Shown: piece by piece, positions 8,641 to 16,033 of the stretch | How positions within the stretch are numbered: the stretch's first letter is position 1 | Layout: every line of letters starts with the position of its first letter | Assembly (NCBI GenBank): GCA_964528155.1 | Contig: CAZGRL010000047.1 | Span: 1 to 27,957 of the forward strand | Direction of reading: 5' to 3' | From: G001797105 sp964528155 | GTDB taxonomy: Bacteria; Chloroflexota; Anaerolineae; Anaerolineales; E44-bin32 | Length of the DNA: 27,957 nucleotides | Made by a program: the position numbers and the translations under genes | The notes under the pieces: generated by a model | Databases searched by the model: none | Told to the model about the DNA's origin: nothing | Seen by the model: the letters and a program-made list of their open reading frames with translations, nothing else

Positions 8641-8671
8641 GGCTCCCGGAGCCTTTGAGGCTCCGGGAGCC
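8641..8671. repeat. 31-nt tandem-palindrome element, copy 2 (possible terminator)
   Basis: Perfect 13-bp arms (8641-8653 with 8659-8671) around the loop tttga form a very stable hairpin 63 nt after the CpXC gene stop. It is almost identical to 46-76. It lies between convergent genes, so a terminator role is plausible, although it lacks a U-tract. The rest of 8578-8841 holds nothing I can identify. Confidence 0.65.
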
Positions 8672-8841
8672 TAAGTAGCCGTATCCTTGACGGGCGCGTA
8701 AGCACATCTACAAGAGCACCTTGTGGTTTGGCATTCACATCCCGGGCTTTGTGGAACCTTCGCGTCTGACGGCCGGCAGCACATGACGGTACGCCCCCTT
8801 CTGCCGCAATGCTCGTTGCGACGCTCGCAATCCTCATTGCA

Positions 8842-10032
8842 TCAAGTCGGGGTCCGGATGACCAACCCCTTCAGATAGCGGGACTCGGGGAACGACAACG
8901 CGACCGGATGGTCAGCCGGCTGACCAAGCCATTCGATGACATTCGCTTCGACGCCGGCGTCCAGCGCTGCGTCGGCGACGATCTTCTGGAACAGCTCCGG
9001 CCCAACCCCGCCGGAGCACGAGAATGTGAAGAGCAGTCCCCCCGGGCGGAGCAGCTTGAAGGCGAGCAGGTTAATGTCCTTGTATCCACGGGCCGCCTTC
9101 GGCACTTGCGCGCTCGTCGGAGCGAACCGCGGCGGATCGAGCACAATCGTGTCGAATTGCACCCGTCGGTCACGAAAGCGCCTGAGCTCAACGAAGGCAT
9201 CCCCGGCGATCCACTCACAGCGTGCATCGCCGAACCCGTTCAGAGCGGCATTCACGCTGGCACTTTCCAGGGCCGACGGGGAGGACTCGATTGCCTTCAC
9301 CTCTTCCACTCCGGCGCTCAATCCGGCGAGCGTGAAACCGCCGGTGTAGCAGAAGCAATCGAGCATCTCCCCACCCCGGACGAGTGACGTGACTCGCGCC
9401 CGATTCTCTCTTTGGTCCAGATAGAACCCCGTCTTCTGCCCCTCGGCCAGGTTGACCTCGAATTTCAGCCCGTGCTCACGGATCTCGACCGGCCCATCCG
9501 GCGCCTCGCCTCCAATGGGTCCTGTGCGCGCAGCCAGACCTTCCAGGGAGCGTGCATCGCTATCCGAACGCTCGTACACACCACGGCATTCGCCGTCAGC
9601 CATCAACGCCTCAAGGATCGCTTCCCGCCAGCTTTCGGCGCCGGCCGTCAGGAATTGAACCACCCGGAAGTCTCCGTAGCGGTCGACGATCAGCCCGGGA
9701 ATGCCGTCCGATTCGGAGAAGATCTCGCGGTAGGCCGTCACCTGGGAGTCAGCGGCGAGCGATGCTCTTGCAGCTATCGCCCGCCCTACCCGTCGCGCCA
9801 ATAGCGCCGCGTCGACGGTCTCGGCTTCATCCCATGTCCAGATGCGGATGCGGATCTGAGATTGGGGGGAGTAGGCGCCGCGGGCCAGCCAATCGCCATC
9901 CGAGCCGAGAATGTCGACGGTCTGTCCGGGCTCGGGCGAGCCGCTGACGGTGCCGATCGCCCCGGAGAATATCCACGGGTGCTTCTGCAGGACGGGCTTT
10001 TCCCGTCCGCGCTTCAACCGGATTTCGTCCAT
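8842..10032 (-). CDS. Class I SAM-dependent rRNA methyltransferase (RlmI-like)
   Basis: A 396-aa protein, the same length as E. coli RlmI, which makes m5C1962 in 23S rRNA. The N terminus (RLKRGREKPVLQKHPWIFSGAI) is the PUA RNA-binding domain. A linker domain with SDGIPGLIVDRYGD follows. The Rossmann methyltransferase has motif I LDCFCYTGGFTL, motif IV DTIVLDPPRFA and motif VI FTFSCSGGV. The Cys in SCS is where the m5C catalytic nucleophile is expected. AAGGCGG precedes the ATG at 10032. It lies 43 nt downstream of the alpha-oxoamine synthase on the same strand and probably shares its transcript. The exact target base is not provable from sequence. Confidence 0.9.
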   Translation of the reverse strand: MDEIRLKRGREKPVLQKHPWIFSGAIGTVSGSPEPGQTVDILGSDGDWLARGAYSPQSQIRIRIWTWDEAETVDAALLARRVGRAIAARASLAADSQVTAYREIFSESDGIPGLIVDRYGDFRVVQFLTAGAESWREAILEALMADGECRGVYERSDSDARSLEGLAARTGPIGGEAPDGPVEIREHGLKFEVNLAEGQKTGFYLDQRENRARVTSLVRGGEMLDCFCYTGGFTLAGLSAGVEEVKAIESSPSALESASVNAALNGFGDARCEWIAGDAFVELRRFRDRRVQFDTIVLDPPRFAPTSAQVPKAARGYKDINLLAFKLLRPGGLLFTFSCSGGVGPELFQKIVADAALDAGVEANVIEWLGQPADHPVALSFPESRYLKGLVIRTPT

Positions 10033-10075
10033 GCCGCCTTGCGAATTGGTTCGGGGATGCCCGACCCGCCCGGCG

Positions 10076-11284
10076 TCAGTGGATGACCCCGGTGCTCTTC
10101 CCGGCGCGCTCGAACACGTCTAAGGCACTGTCGATCTCTTCTTTGGTGTGGGCAGCCGTGACCGTTGCTCGCAGCCGGGCCAACCCAGCCGGAACGGCCG
10201 GTGAGACTACCGGCAACACGAACAGGCCATCCTGCTGACAGGCGCTCGTCATCCGAAATGCCTTCTCGTCTTCGCCACACACGATTGGGACGACGGCCGT
10301 CTGGGTGTGCAGCGTATCCAGGCCGCGATTCTTCAGGCCATCGATGAATACTCTGGCATTGCTTCGCACCGCATCCACGCGCCAGGGTTCATCCTCGATG
10401 ACCCGGAAGGCCTCCAGGGCCGCGGCGGCCTGAGCCGGGGGCAGCGCCGCCGAGAAGACGTATCCTCGCGCTTGATGTCTCAGATAGCTGACCAAGTCAC
10501 CGCTGCCAGCGATGTAACCGCCAACGCTGGGGATCGTCTTACTCAGAGTGCCCATCTTGATATCGATGACGCCGGGGAGATTGAAGTGCTCCTCGATCCC
10601 GTGCCCGGCCTCACCCAATACGCCGAGCGAATGTGCCTCGTCGATCATCAGCCAGGCGCCCGATTCGCGACAGATTCTGGCCAGGTTCGGAAGATCAGCA
10701 ATGTCCCCGTCCATGCTGAAGACCGCGTCCGTTATGACCAGCTTGGCGGCCTCAGCCGGGGTCTCGCTAAGCCGGGCTTTGAGGTCGGCCATATCCTTGT
10801 GTCTGAAGCGCACGAAGTTCGCCCCGGAGAGCAGGCAGCCGTCGACGATGCTCGCATGGTTGAGTTTGTCGCTGAATACGTAGTCGTGACGACCGACGAG
10901 TGTTGAGACGCCGGTGAGATTGGTGACATAGCCCGAACTGAACGTCACAGCCGCCTCGGCGCCTTTGAACGCCGCGATCTTCTCCTCCAGTTGGACATGC
11001 ACCGGAAGCGTCCCGGCCAGGATGCGTACGCCGTGTGTTCCCGTCCCATACCTATCCAACGCTTCGTGGGCCGCCGCTGTGATCCGAGGATGACCGATGA
11101 GTCCGAGATAACTGTATGAAGCGAACATCCTCATCTCGCGACCGTCGACCAGAATTCGAGAGCCTCCCCGTAGTTCGCTCACAGGCATACTGAAGAAGTA
11201 CTGATCTGCCGCTTGGGCTGCATTGACCCGTTCGCACATCGCCTCGATGCGCTTGCTGATACCGTCCGATCGAATAATATCCAT
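10076..11284 (-). CDS. Alpha-oxoamine synthase family PLP enzyme (Kbl/BioF/SPT-like)
   Basis: Fold-type I PLP enzyme of 402 aa that condenses an amino acid with an acyl-CoA, releasing CO2. Visible motifs are YSYLGLIGHP, GTGTHGVRILAGT, the cofactor-stacking LNHASIVDG, DEAHSLGVLG and the Schiff-base lysine in GTLSKTIPSVGG. The family includes glycine C-acetyltransferase, 8-amino-7-oxononanoate synthase, serine palmitoyltransferase and 5-aminolevulinate synthase. The loop GTGTHGVR does not decide among them, and no threonine, biotin or sphingolipid genes are adjacent. I chose the ATG at 11284 because GAGGAG lies 8 nt upstream. The longer frame adds 32 residues not expected in the family. It sits between ligA and the rRNA methyltransferase on the minus strand. 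Confidence 0.88.
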   Translation of the reverse strand: MDIIRSDGISKRIEAMCERVNAAQAADQYFFSMPVSELRGGSRILVDGREMRMFASYSYLGLIGHPRITAAAHEALDRYGTGTHGVRILAGTLPVHVQLEEKIAAFKGAEAAVTFSSGYVTNLTGVSTLVGRHDYVFSDKLNHASIVDGCLLSGANFVRFRHKDMADLKARLSETPAEAAKLVITDAVFSMDGDIADLPNLARICRESGAWLMIDEAHSLGVLGEAGHGIEEHFNLPGVIDIKMGTLSKTIPSVGGYIAGSGDLVSYLRHQARGYVFSAALPPAQAAAALEAFRVIEDEPWRVDAVRSNARVFIDGLKNRGLDTLHTQTAVVPIVCGEDEKAFRMTSACQQDGLFVLPVVSPAVPAGLARLRATVTAAHTKEEIDSALDVFERAGKSTGVIH

Positions 11285-11450
11285 ATGAGTCACTCCTCGT
11301 CCTTTGTACCACACCTCCGCCGGAGTGCACGGACGGTGCGCGTGTTTCTTCGGCGCATGACACAATGCTCGCGCAAACACGCCCTCCCACTCAGGAGCAC
11401 GTTCGGAGTGTCCCCTGCGGCAACGCGCGACGTTGGGAGGTCACCTCCGA

Positions 11451-13484
11451 TCAAGATCGCTTTGCTGCGATAAGATCACGAAGTGCCTCTTCGCTCAGGG
11501 TCGGAATCCCCAGCCGCGAGGCATCGTCGAGCTTCGATCCCGGTGATTCCCCTAGAACGAGGAAGTCGGTCTTGCGGCTGACGCTCCCGGTGACTTTGCC
11601 TCCGTTGGCCTGGATCAGCCCCTTGGCCTCATCCCGGCTGAGGCTGGGAAGCGTTCCGGTGATCACGAAGGTGAGCCCCTGCAGGGGCGACGGCCCCGTC
11701 CGGCGACGCCGGACATCGACTCGCGGCCAAACCCCCGCCCCGCGAAGCTTCTCGACCATCTTCTTGTTTGCCGGCCGGGAAAACCAGTCGAGGATGGCTG
11801 CGGCTGTATTTGGTCCGATCCCTTCAACCTCCTCGAGGTCGGACTGGCTGGCGCTCTGCAGCTCTCCCAGGTCAGCGAACCTGCCGGCGAGGTCTGAGGC
11901 GACGGTCTCGCCCACCCCGCGGATGCCCAGCGAGCCGATCAGCCTGGCGAGCGATCTGCCCCGTGTCCCGGCGATCGCCGCCAGCAGGTTGTCGGCGCGC
12001 TTCTCGGCGAACCCCTCAAGATCTAGCAGGTCATCTCTGGTCAGGCCATAGATGTCTGCCACATCGTTGATCAAACCCTGCTCGACAAGCAATTCGGCGA
12101 CCTTGATCCCCAAGCCCTCGATATCCATCGCTCCACGCGAAGCAAAGTGTTCCAGGTTACGGACCAGCTGAGCCGGGCATGCTGCGTTCACGCAGTAGAC
12201 TGCCACCTCACCTGGAAGATGCTCCAGACGCTCACCACAGGACGGGCAGCGTGTCGGGACCTTGCAGCGCTTCTCATTTCCAGTGCGGGCCTCCACGACT
12301 GGGCCGATGACATAGGGGATGACCTCGCCAGCGCGCTTGACGAGTACCTTGTCCCCCACACGGATGTCCTTCTCGTCGATGAAATCGAAGTTGTGAAGGG
12401 TCGCTTGTTTGACGGTGACACCGCTCACTTCGACGGGTTCAAGAATGGCGTACGGCGTGATGACTCCTGTTCGACCGACGTTCACGCCGATATCTTGCAG
12501 GACGGTGGAGGCGATCTCGGCTGGGAATTTGAAGGCGATCGCACCGCGTGGGTCCTTCCCGACTACGCCCAGATCCGCAGCCAGGCCGAGATCGTCGATC
12601 TTGATCACCATGCCGTCTGCTTCGTACGGCAGACTATCATGTTTTTCCGACCAGGACTCGACGGTCTCGATCGCTCGCTCGATGTCACTGCACAGGCTGA
12701 TCTCATCGGCCACGGGGAACCCGAGCTGACGAAGGTAGTGCAGCACTTCCCACTGATGGTCGGGAACCGGCCCATCGGCCGTGACGATGGCATAACATAG
12801 GAGTCTAATCGGCCGTTCGGCCGTCAGACCCGAGTCGAGCTGTCGCAAAGCGCCAGCTGCCGTGTTGCGAGGATTGACGAACGTGCGCTCGCCGGCATCT
12901 TCCAGCCGCTGGTTCATTTCATCGAAATCGCGCTTGAAGATGATCGCCTCTCCACGGACCACGATCCGACGCGGGATCTCCATCGAACCCGCTTCGACGG
13001 GGATCCGAAGCGGGAGACTACGAACCGTGCGCAGGTTGGCGGTGATTTCCTCGCCGTACTCGCCGTCGCCGCGCGTCGCCCCGAGTGTGAAGACGCCGTC
13101 CTCGTAATGCAAGACGACGGTCAGACCATCCAGTTTGGGCTCTACAACAAATTCGGCCTGCTCGACGCGCGGGTCGAGCCTGGCGATTCGGTCGAACCAG
13201 GCGCGGACGTCGTCGGCTTCGTATGCATTTCCCAGACTCAGGATCGACCCAAGATGGGCCACACGCGTGAATTTGTCGGAGATCGAGCCGCCCACACGTC
13301 TCGTCGGCGAGTCGGGCGTGGCCAGCTCGGGATTCTTCTCTTCCAGATCCTGGAGCTCGCGCAGGAGACGGTCGTAATCGGCGTCGCTGACCACCGGCGC
13401 GTCCAGCACATGGTAGCGATAGTTGTGATGGTTGATCTCCCGCCTGAGTTCTTCGGCGCGGGCTCGAACATCCTTCGTGGCCAT
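11451..13484 (-). CDS. ligA: NAD-dependent DNA ligase LigA
   Basis: Seals nicks in replication and repair using NAD+; 677 aa, typical length. Domain Ia is at the start (LRREINHHNYRYHVLDAPVVSDADYD). The adenylation motif EPKLDGL carries the catalytic lysine. GDGEYGEEIT, the OB-fold block and NPRNTAAGALRQLD follow. The four-Cys zinc finger is CPSCGERL to CVNAACPAQL. Helix-hairpin-helix repeats follow, then a C-terminal BRCT domain (GLTFVITGTLPSLSRDEAK). The start is the ATG at 13484 because homologues begin just before this N-terminal helix. The longer frame from a GTG at 13589 adds 35 unrelated residues. There is no Shine-Dalgarno. A TATAAT ends 7 nt before the ATG, so the mRNA may be leaderless. 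Confidence 0.97.
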   Translation of the reverse strand: MATKDVRARAEELRREINHHNYRYHVLDAPVVSDADYDRLLRELQDLEEKNPELATPDSPTRRVGGSISDKFTRVAHLGSILSLGNAYEADDVRAWFDRIARLDPRVEQAEFVVEPKLDGLTVVLHYEDGVFTLGATRGDGEYGEEITANLRTVRSLPLRIPVEAGSMEIPRRIVVRGEAIIFKRDFDEMNQRLEDAGERTFVNPRNTAAGALRQLDSGLTAERPIRLLCYAIVTADGPVPDHQWEVLHYLRQLGFPVADEISLCSDIERAIETVESWSEKHDSLPYEADGMVIKIDDLGLAADLGVVGKDPRGAIAFKFPAEIASTVLQDIGVNVGRTGVITPYAILEPVEVSGVTVKQATLHNFDFIDEKDIRVGDKVLVKRAGEVIPYVIGPVVEARTGNEKRCKVPTRCPSCGERLEHLPGEVAVYCVNAACPAQLVRNLEHFASRGAMDIEGLGIKVAELLVEQGLINDVADIYGLTRDDLLDLEGFAEKRADNLLAAIAGTRGRSLARLIGSLGIRGVGETVASDLAGRFADLGELQSASQSDLEEVEGIGPNTAAAILDWFSRPANKKMVEKLRGAGVWPRVDVRRRRTGPSPLQGLTFVITGTLPSLSRDEAKGLIQANGGKVTGSVSRKTDFLVLGESPGSKLDDASRLGIPTLSEEALRDLIAAKRS

Positions 13485-13491
13485 GCCCAGG

Positions 13492-13497
13492 ATTATA
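13492..13497 (-). promoter_or_regulatory. ligA -10 box, leaderless geometry
   Basis: On the minus strand TATAAT is followed by cctgggc and then the ligA ATG. With the usual 6-7 nt from the -10 to the transcription start, the transcript would begin at or next to the initiation codon. No convincing -35 hexamer is visible. Confidence 0.5.
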
Positions 13498-13869
13498 GCC
13501 CCAAGGCTGCCGGGCGAGACGTTCCCTCCCGGGGAAGATTCAGCTTCCCTGACCACTGCCCTTCCTGTGTCATCGCCGCAACCCCCCACCAGACATCATC
13601 AGCGCGCTGTACCAAGAGCCAACTCACTTTCACTCAGTCACCAAGATTGGCGATGCTCACACCGGAAATCGACGTTTCCGCATGCGGTTTGGGACCAATT
13701 CCACTGCCTCGCAGGTCAGCCACCCGGGGACGATCCAGTCCTTCAACGTCAGGTACGGCCGACCATCCTGTGCAATCCTTCACTTGTAGCTCCTCCCGGT
13801 ATATGATGATCAAAGGATGGAGCCCAGGCCGGGGGCAGCCTTGCACAGTTCAGGGGTGTCATTCGTCAA

Positions 13870-13899
13870 TTGTCCCACTGTTGGCCGATTTGCTAGACT
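13870..13899 (+). promoter_or_regulatory. Promoter of the Cys-tail/radical SAM cluster
   Basis: TTGTCC (13870-13875) and an extended -10 TGcTAGACT (13891-13899) are separated by 18 nt. The predicted start near 13906 gives a leader of about 24 nt before the ATG at 13930. This is the only good promoter seen before the four-gene cluster. Confidence 0.45.
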
Positions 13900-13929
13900 G
13901 ATCGATGACGTTGACGTCTCGGAGGCTAA

Positions 13930-14298
13930 ATGTCGCCAATGCGAATCATCGCGTACGTCGCCGCGGCAATCTTGATCTTCTTCGGAGTTCTGTTCATCTG
14001 GGGTGCTTTCAGTCCTCAAGGCTCCCCGGGCTGGATTATCACCGGAGCGATCAGCGTCGCCATAGGTTTCGGCTTGATCTGGTTCGCCGGCGCCAGGGCA
14101 AAGAAAGAGGCGCAAGCCAAGCAGGAACTCATCCAGAAGATTGAACTCTCGGGCGATGTCAATCTCGAAAAGCTCACATGCCGCAACTGCGGCGGTGCAC
14201 TATCCAGCGACAACATCAAGATGGTCGCCGGTGCGCCCGTGGTGATGTGCCCCTATTGCGGCACGAGCTACCAGCTAACCGAAGAACCCAAGTGGTAA
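13930..14298 (+). CDS. Two-helix membrane protein with C-terminal zinc ribbon
   Basis: A 122-aa protein of no family I can name. Two transmembrane helices (about residues 5-27 and 35-53) are followed by a charged helix (GARAKKEAQAKQELIQKIE). The tail is a four-Cys ribbon, CRNCGGAL at about 84-91 and CPYCGTSY at 107-114, which probably binds one zinc in the cytoplasm. GGAGG lies 4 nt before the ATG. The next gene starts 7 nt after its stop, so it is the first gene of the unit with the Cys-tail protein and the radical SAM pair. A docking or chaperone role at the membrane is only inference from position. Confidence 0.8.
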   Translation: MSPMRIIAYVAAAILIFFGVLFIWGAFSPQGSPGWIITGAISVAIGFGLIWFAGARAKKEAQAKQELIQKIELSGDVNLEKLTCRNCGGALSSDNIKMVAGAPVVMCPYCGTSYQLTEEPKW

Positions 14299-14305
14299 AG
14301 AGACC

Positions 14306-16033
14306 ATGAAACGATTCCTGACCCTGCTCCTGGCCACTGCTGTTCTGGCGTTCTGGTTGACACCGGCGCCTGCAGGCGCGCAGAACTATTCGTTCAGTCT
14401 GGACAAGGAAGAAGTCGGCGCCTTCTGGCAGTCCGATGGCTCGCTAGAGCTGCGCTACACACTCACCTTCACCAATGACGCCTCCGCCTCCCCGATCGAC
14501 TACATCGACATCGGGATGCCCAACTCGAGCTACGATTCCTCCAGCATAAGCGCCAGCGTCGACGGGAAGACGATCAACGACATCCAGCCATCACCGTATG
14601 TGAAACCCGGCATTGCGCTGGGGCTGGGCGGAGATGCCATCCGACCCGGGGCGACAGGTGTCGTCCAGGTCTACGTTGGCAGGATTACCGGCCAACTGTA
14701 CCAGGCGGATGAAGCGGGGTACGTCAGCGCCGTCTTCTCACCGAACTGGTTCGGAAGCCAATACGTTCACGGTCAGACGGATATGACCGTGACTTTCGCG
14801 TTTCCGGAAGGCGTTCAACCGGACGAACCGCGCTGGCACGCTTCTCCACCCGGCTGGCCGTCCCAACCCGACACCGGTACCACTTCCGACGGTCGCGTCG
14901 CCTACCAGTGGAAGAGCTCGTCCGCCAACGGGTACACACAGTACCTGTTCGGTGCCTCATTCCCAAGCAAGTACGTCCCCAGCGGTAGCATCGCTCAGCC
15001 CGGCCAGGCTCCTTCAGGGCAGACGGGCTCCAGCGCTACGACGACCAGCCCGACAAGTGCGGTCAGCGGCGCTCTTTCTGCATTCTTGTGCTTCGGTGGG
15101 TTGGCCCTGCTCGCATTCGGCTTCGTCGCGCTAGCCATCCACGGCGATCGGCGACGCAAGCTCGACTATCTGCCCCCCAAGATCTCGGTCCAGGGACACG
15201 GGATCAAGCGTGGGCTGACTGCCGTCGAAGCAGCCGTGCTGCTCGAGACCCCGCTCGACCGCGTAATGACCATGATCCTCTTCGGTCTTATCAAGAAGAA
15301 TGCCGCCCGAGTAGTCTCGGACAAACCGCTCAAAGTCGAACAGATCAAACCGCAACCGGATGGACTGCGCGGCTATGAGGAGGCCTTTCTGCCTGCGGTC
15401 GAGGAGAACGATCTGCGCAAGCGAAGCAAGAAACTGCAGGATCTATCGATCGATCTAGTGAAATCCGTGCAGCAGAAGATGAAAGGCTTCAGCTTGCGTG
15501 AGACCAAGGACTACTACCGGGCGATCATGAAGAAGGCCTGGCAACAGGTCGAAGCCGCCAAGACGCCGGAGGTACGATCCGAGAAGTACGCCGACAACCT
15601 CGAATGGACTATGCTCGACCGTGATTTCGACGGCCGGACTCGGCGCGTGTTCACCACTGGACCTGTCTTCGTCCCGATTTGGTGGGGGAACTTCAGCCCG
15701 GCCTATTCGGGAGGAGGCGTACCGGCGGCATCGACTGTCCGCACCTCGGTCCCTGGCGGAGGCGCAGCTCCTTCAGGTGGCGTCAGCCTACCCCACCTTC
15801 CCGGCGCCGACTTCGCCGCGGCGATGGTCACCGGCGTGCAGAACACTGCCGGTAATCTGGTCTCGAACGTCGTCTCCTTCACCGGCGGCGTGACCAAGAC
15901 GACCAATCCTCCGCCGCCTCCACCACCGCGTTCCTCCGGAGGCTGGAGCTCAGGCGGCTTCCGCTCAGGTGGATGCGCCTGTGCCTGCGCTTGCGCGGGT
16001 TGCGCGTGCGCATGCGCTGGAGGCGGGCGGTGA
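14306..16033 (+). CDS. DUF2207-like single-pass membrane protein with Cys-Ala repeat tail
   Basis: A 575-aa protein, candidate substrate of the radical SAM genes that follow. A signal peptide covers residues 1-25 (cut near AGA/QN). An extracytoplasmic beta-rich domain runs to about 230, then a Ser/Thr/Pro linker and one helix at 255-278. DRRRK follows, placing the rest in the cytoplasm. Residues 300-335 (LTAVEAAVLLETPLDRVMTMILFGLIKKNA) resemble the winged-helix-like block of DUF2207 proteins. After a helical segment come a low-complexity Gly/Pro region, seven prolines (535-541) and SSGGWSSGGFRSGG. The protein ends in Cys 557, 559, 561, 563, 566, 568 and 570, alternating with Ala. The only other Cys is 262, in the helix. 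The stop overlaps the next start as GTGA. Confidence 0.88.
   Translation: MKRFLTLLLATAVLAFWLTPAPAGAQNYSFSLDKEEVGAFWQSDGSLELRYTLTFTNDASASPIDYIDIGMPNSSYDSSSISASVDGKTINDIQPSPYVKPGIALGLGGDAIRPGATGVVQVYVGRITGQLYQADEAGYVSAVFSPNWFGSQYVHGQTDMTVTFAFPEGVQPDEPRWHASPPGWPSQPDTGTTSDGRVAYQWKSSSANGYTQYLFGASFPSKYVPSGSIAQPGQAPSGQTGSSATTTSPTSAVSGALSAFLCFGGLALLAFGFVALAIHGDRRRKLDYLPPKISVQGHGIKRGLTAVEAAVLLETPLDRVMTMILFGLIKKNAARVVSDKPLKVEQIKPQPDGLRGYEEAFLPAVEENDLRKRSKKLQDLSIDLVKSVQQKMKGFSLRETKDYYRAIMKKAWQQVEAAKTPEVRSEKYADNLEWTMLDRDFDGRTRRVFTTGPVFVPIWWGNFSPAYSGGGVPAASTVRTSVPGGGAAPSGGVSLPHLPGADFAAAMVTGVQNTAGNLVSNVVSFTGGVTKTTNPPPPPPPRSSGGWSSGGFRSGGCACACACAGCACACAGGGR
16019..16023 (+). promoter_or_regulatory. Shine-Dalgarno inside the substrate tail codons
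   Basis: GGAGG lies 6 nt before GTG 16030. It is made of the Gly codons of the C-terminal GGGR of the upstream protein. Together with the GTGA overlap it fixes the radical SAM start and couples its translation to completion of the substrate. Confidence 0.7.

Larger units (their letters stand above)
13485..13929. other. Divergent intergenic region upstream of ligA and the zinc-ribbon gene
   Basis: 445 nt between divergent genes. It contains the ligA -10 box at its left end and a promoter for the Cys-tail cluster at its right end (13870-13899). Open frames on both strands here show no recognisable protein and no supported start. Nothing else is identifiable. Confidence 0.5.

Noticed and set aside
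11340..11382. Inverted repeat gcgtgttt / aaacacgc between ligA and the oxoamine synthase
   Set aside because: The arms are 8 nt but 27 nt apart with little pairing between them, and there is no U-tract. It is too weak to call a terminator or operator.
11436..11448. Short palindrome ggaggt-c-acctcc just after the ligA stop
   Set aside because: It folds to only 5 bp with a 3-nt loop and has no T-run, so terminator support is insufficient.
15973..16029. Upstream ATG starts at 15973 and 16012 for the radical SAM gene
   Set aside because: They would add an Arg-rich extension (MRLCLRLRGLRVRMRWRR) that is just the +2 reading of the Cys-Ala codons. GTG 16030 has the Shine-Dalgarno and the stop overlap.
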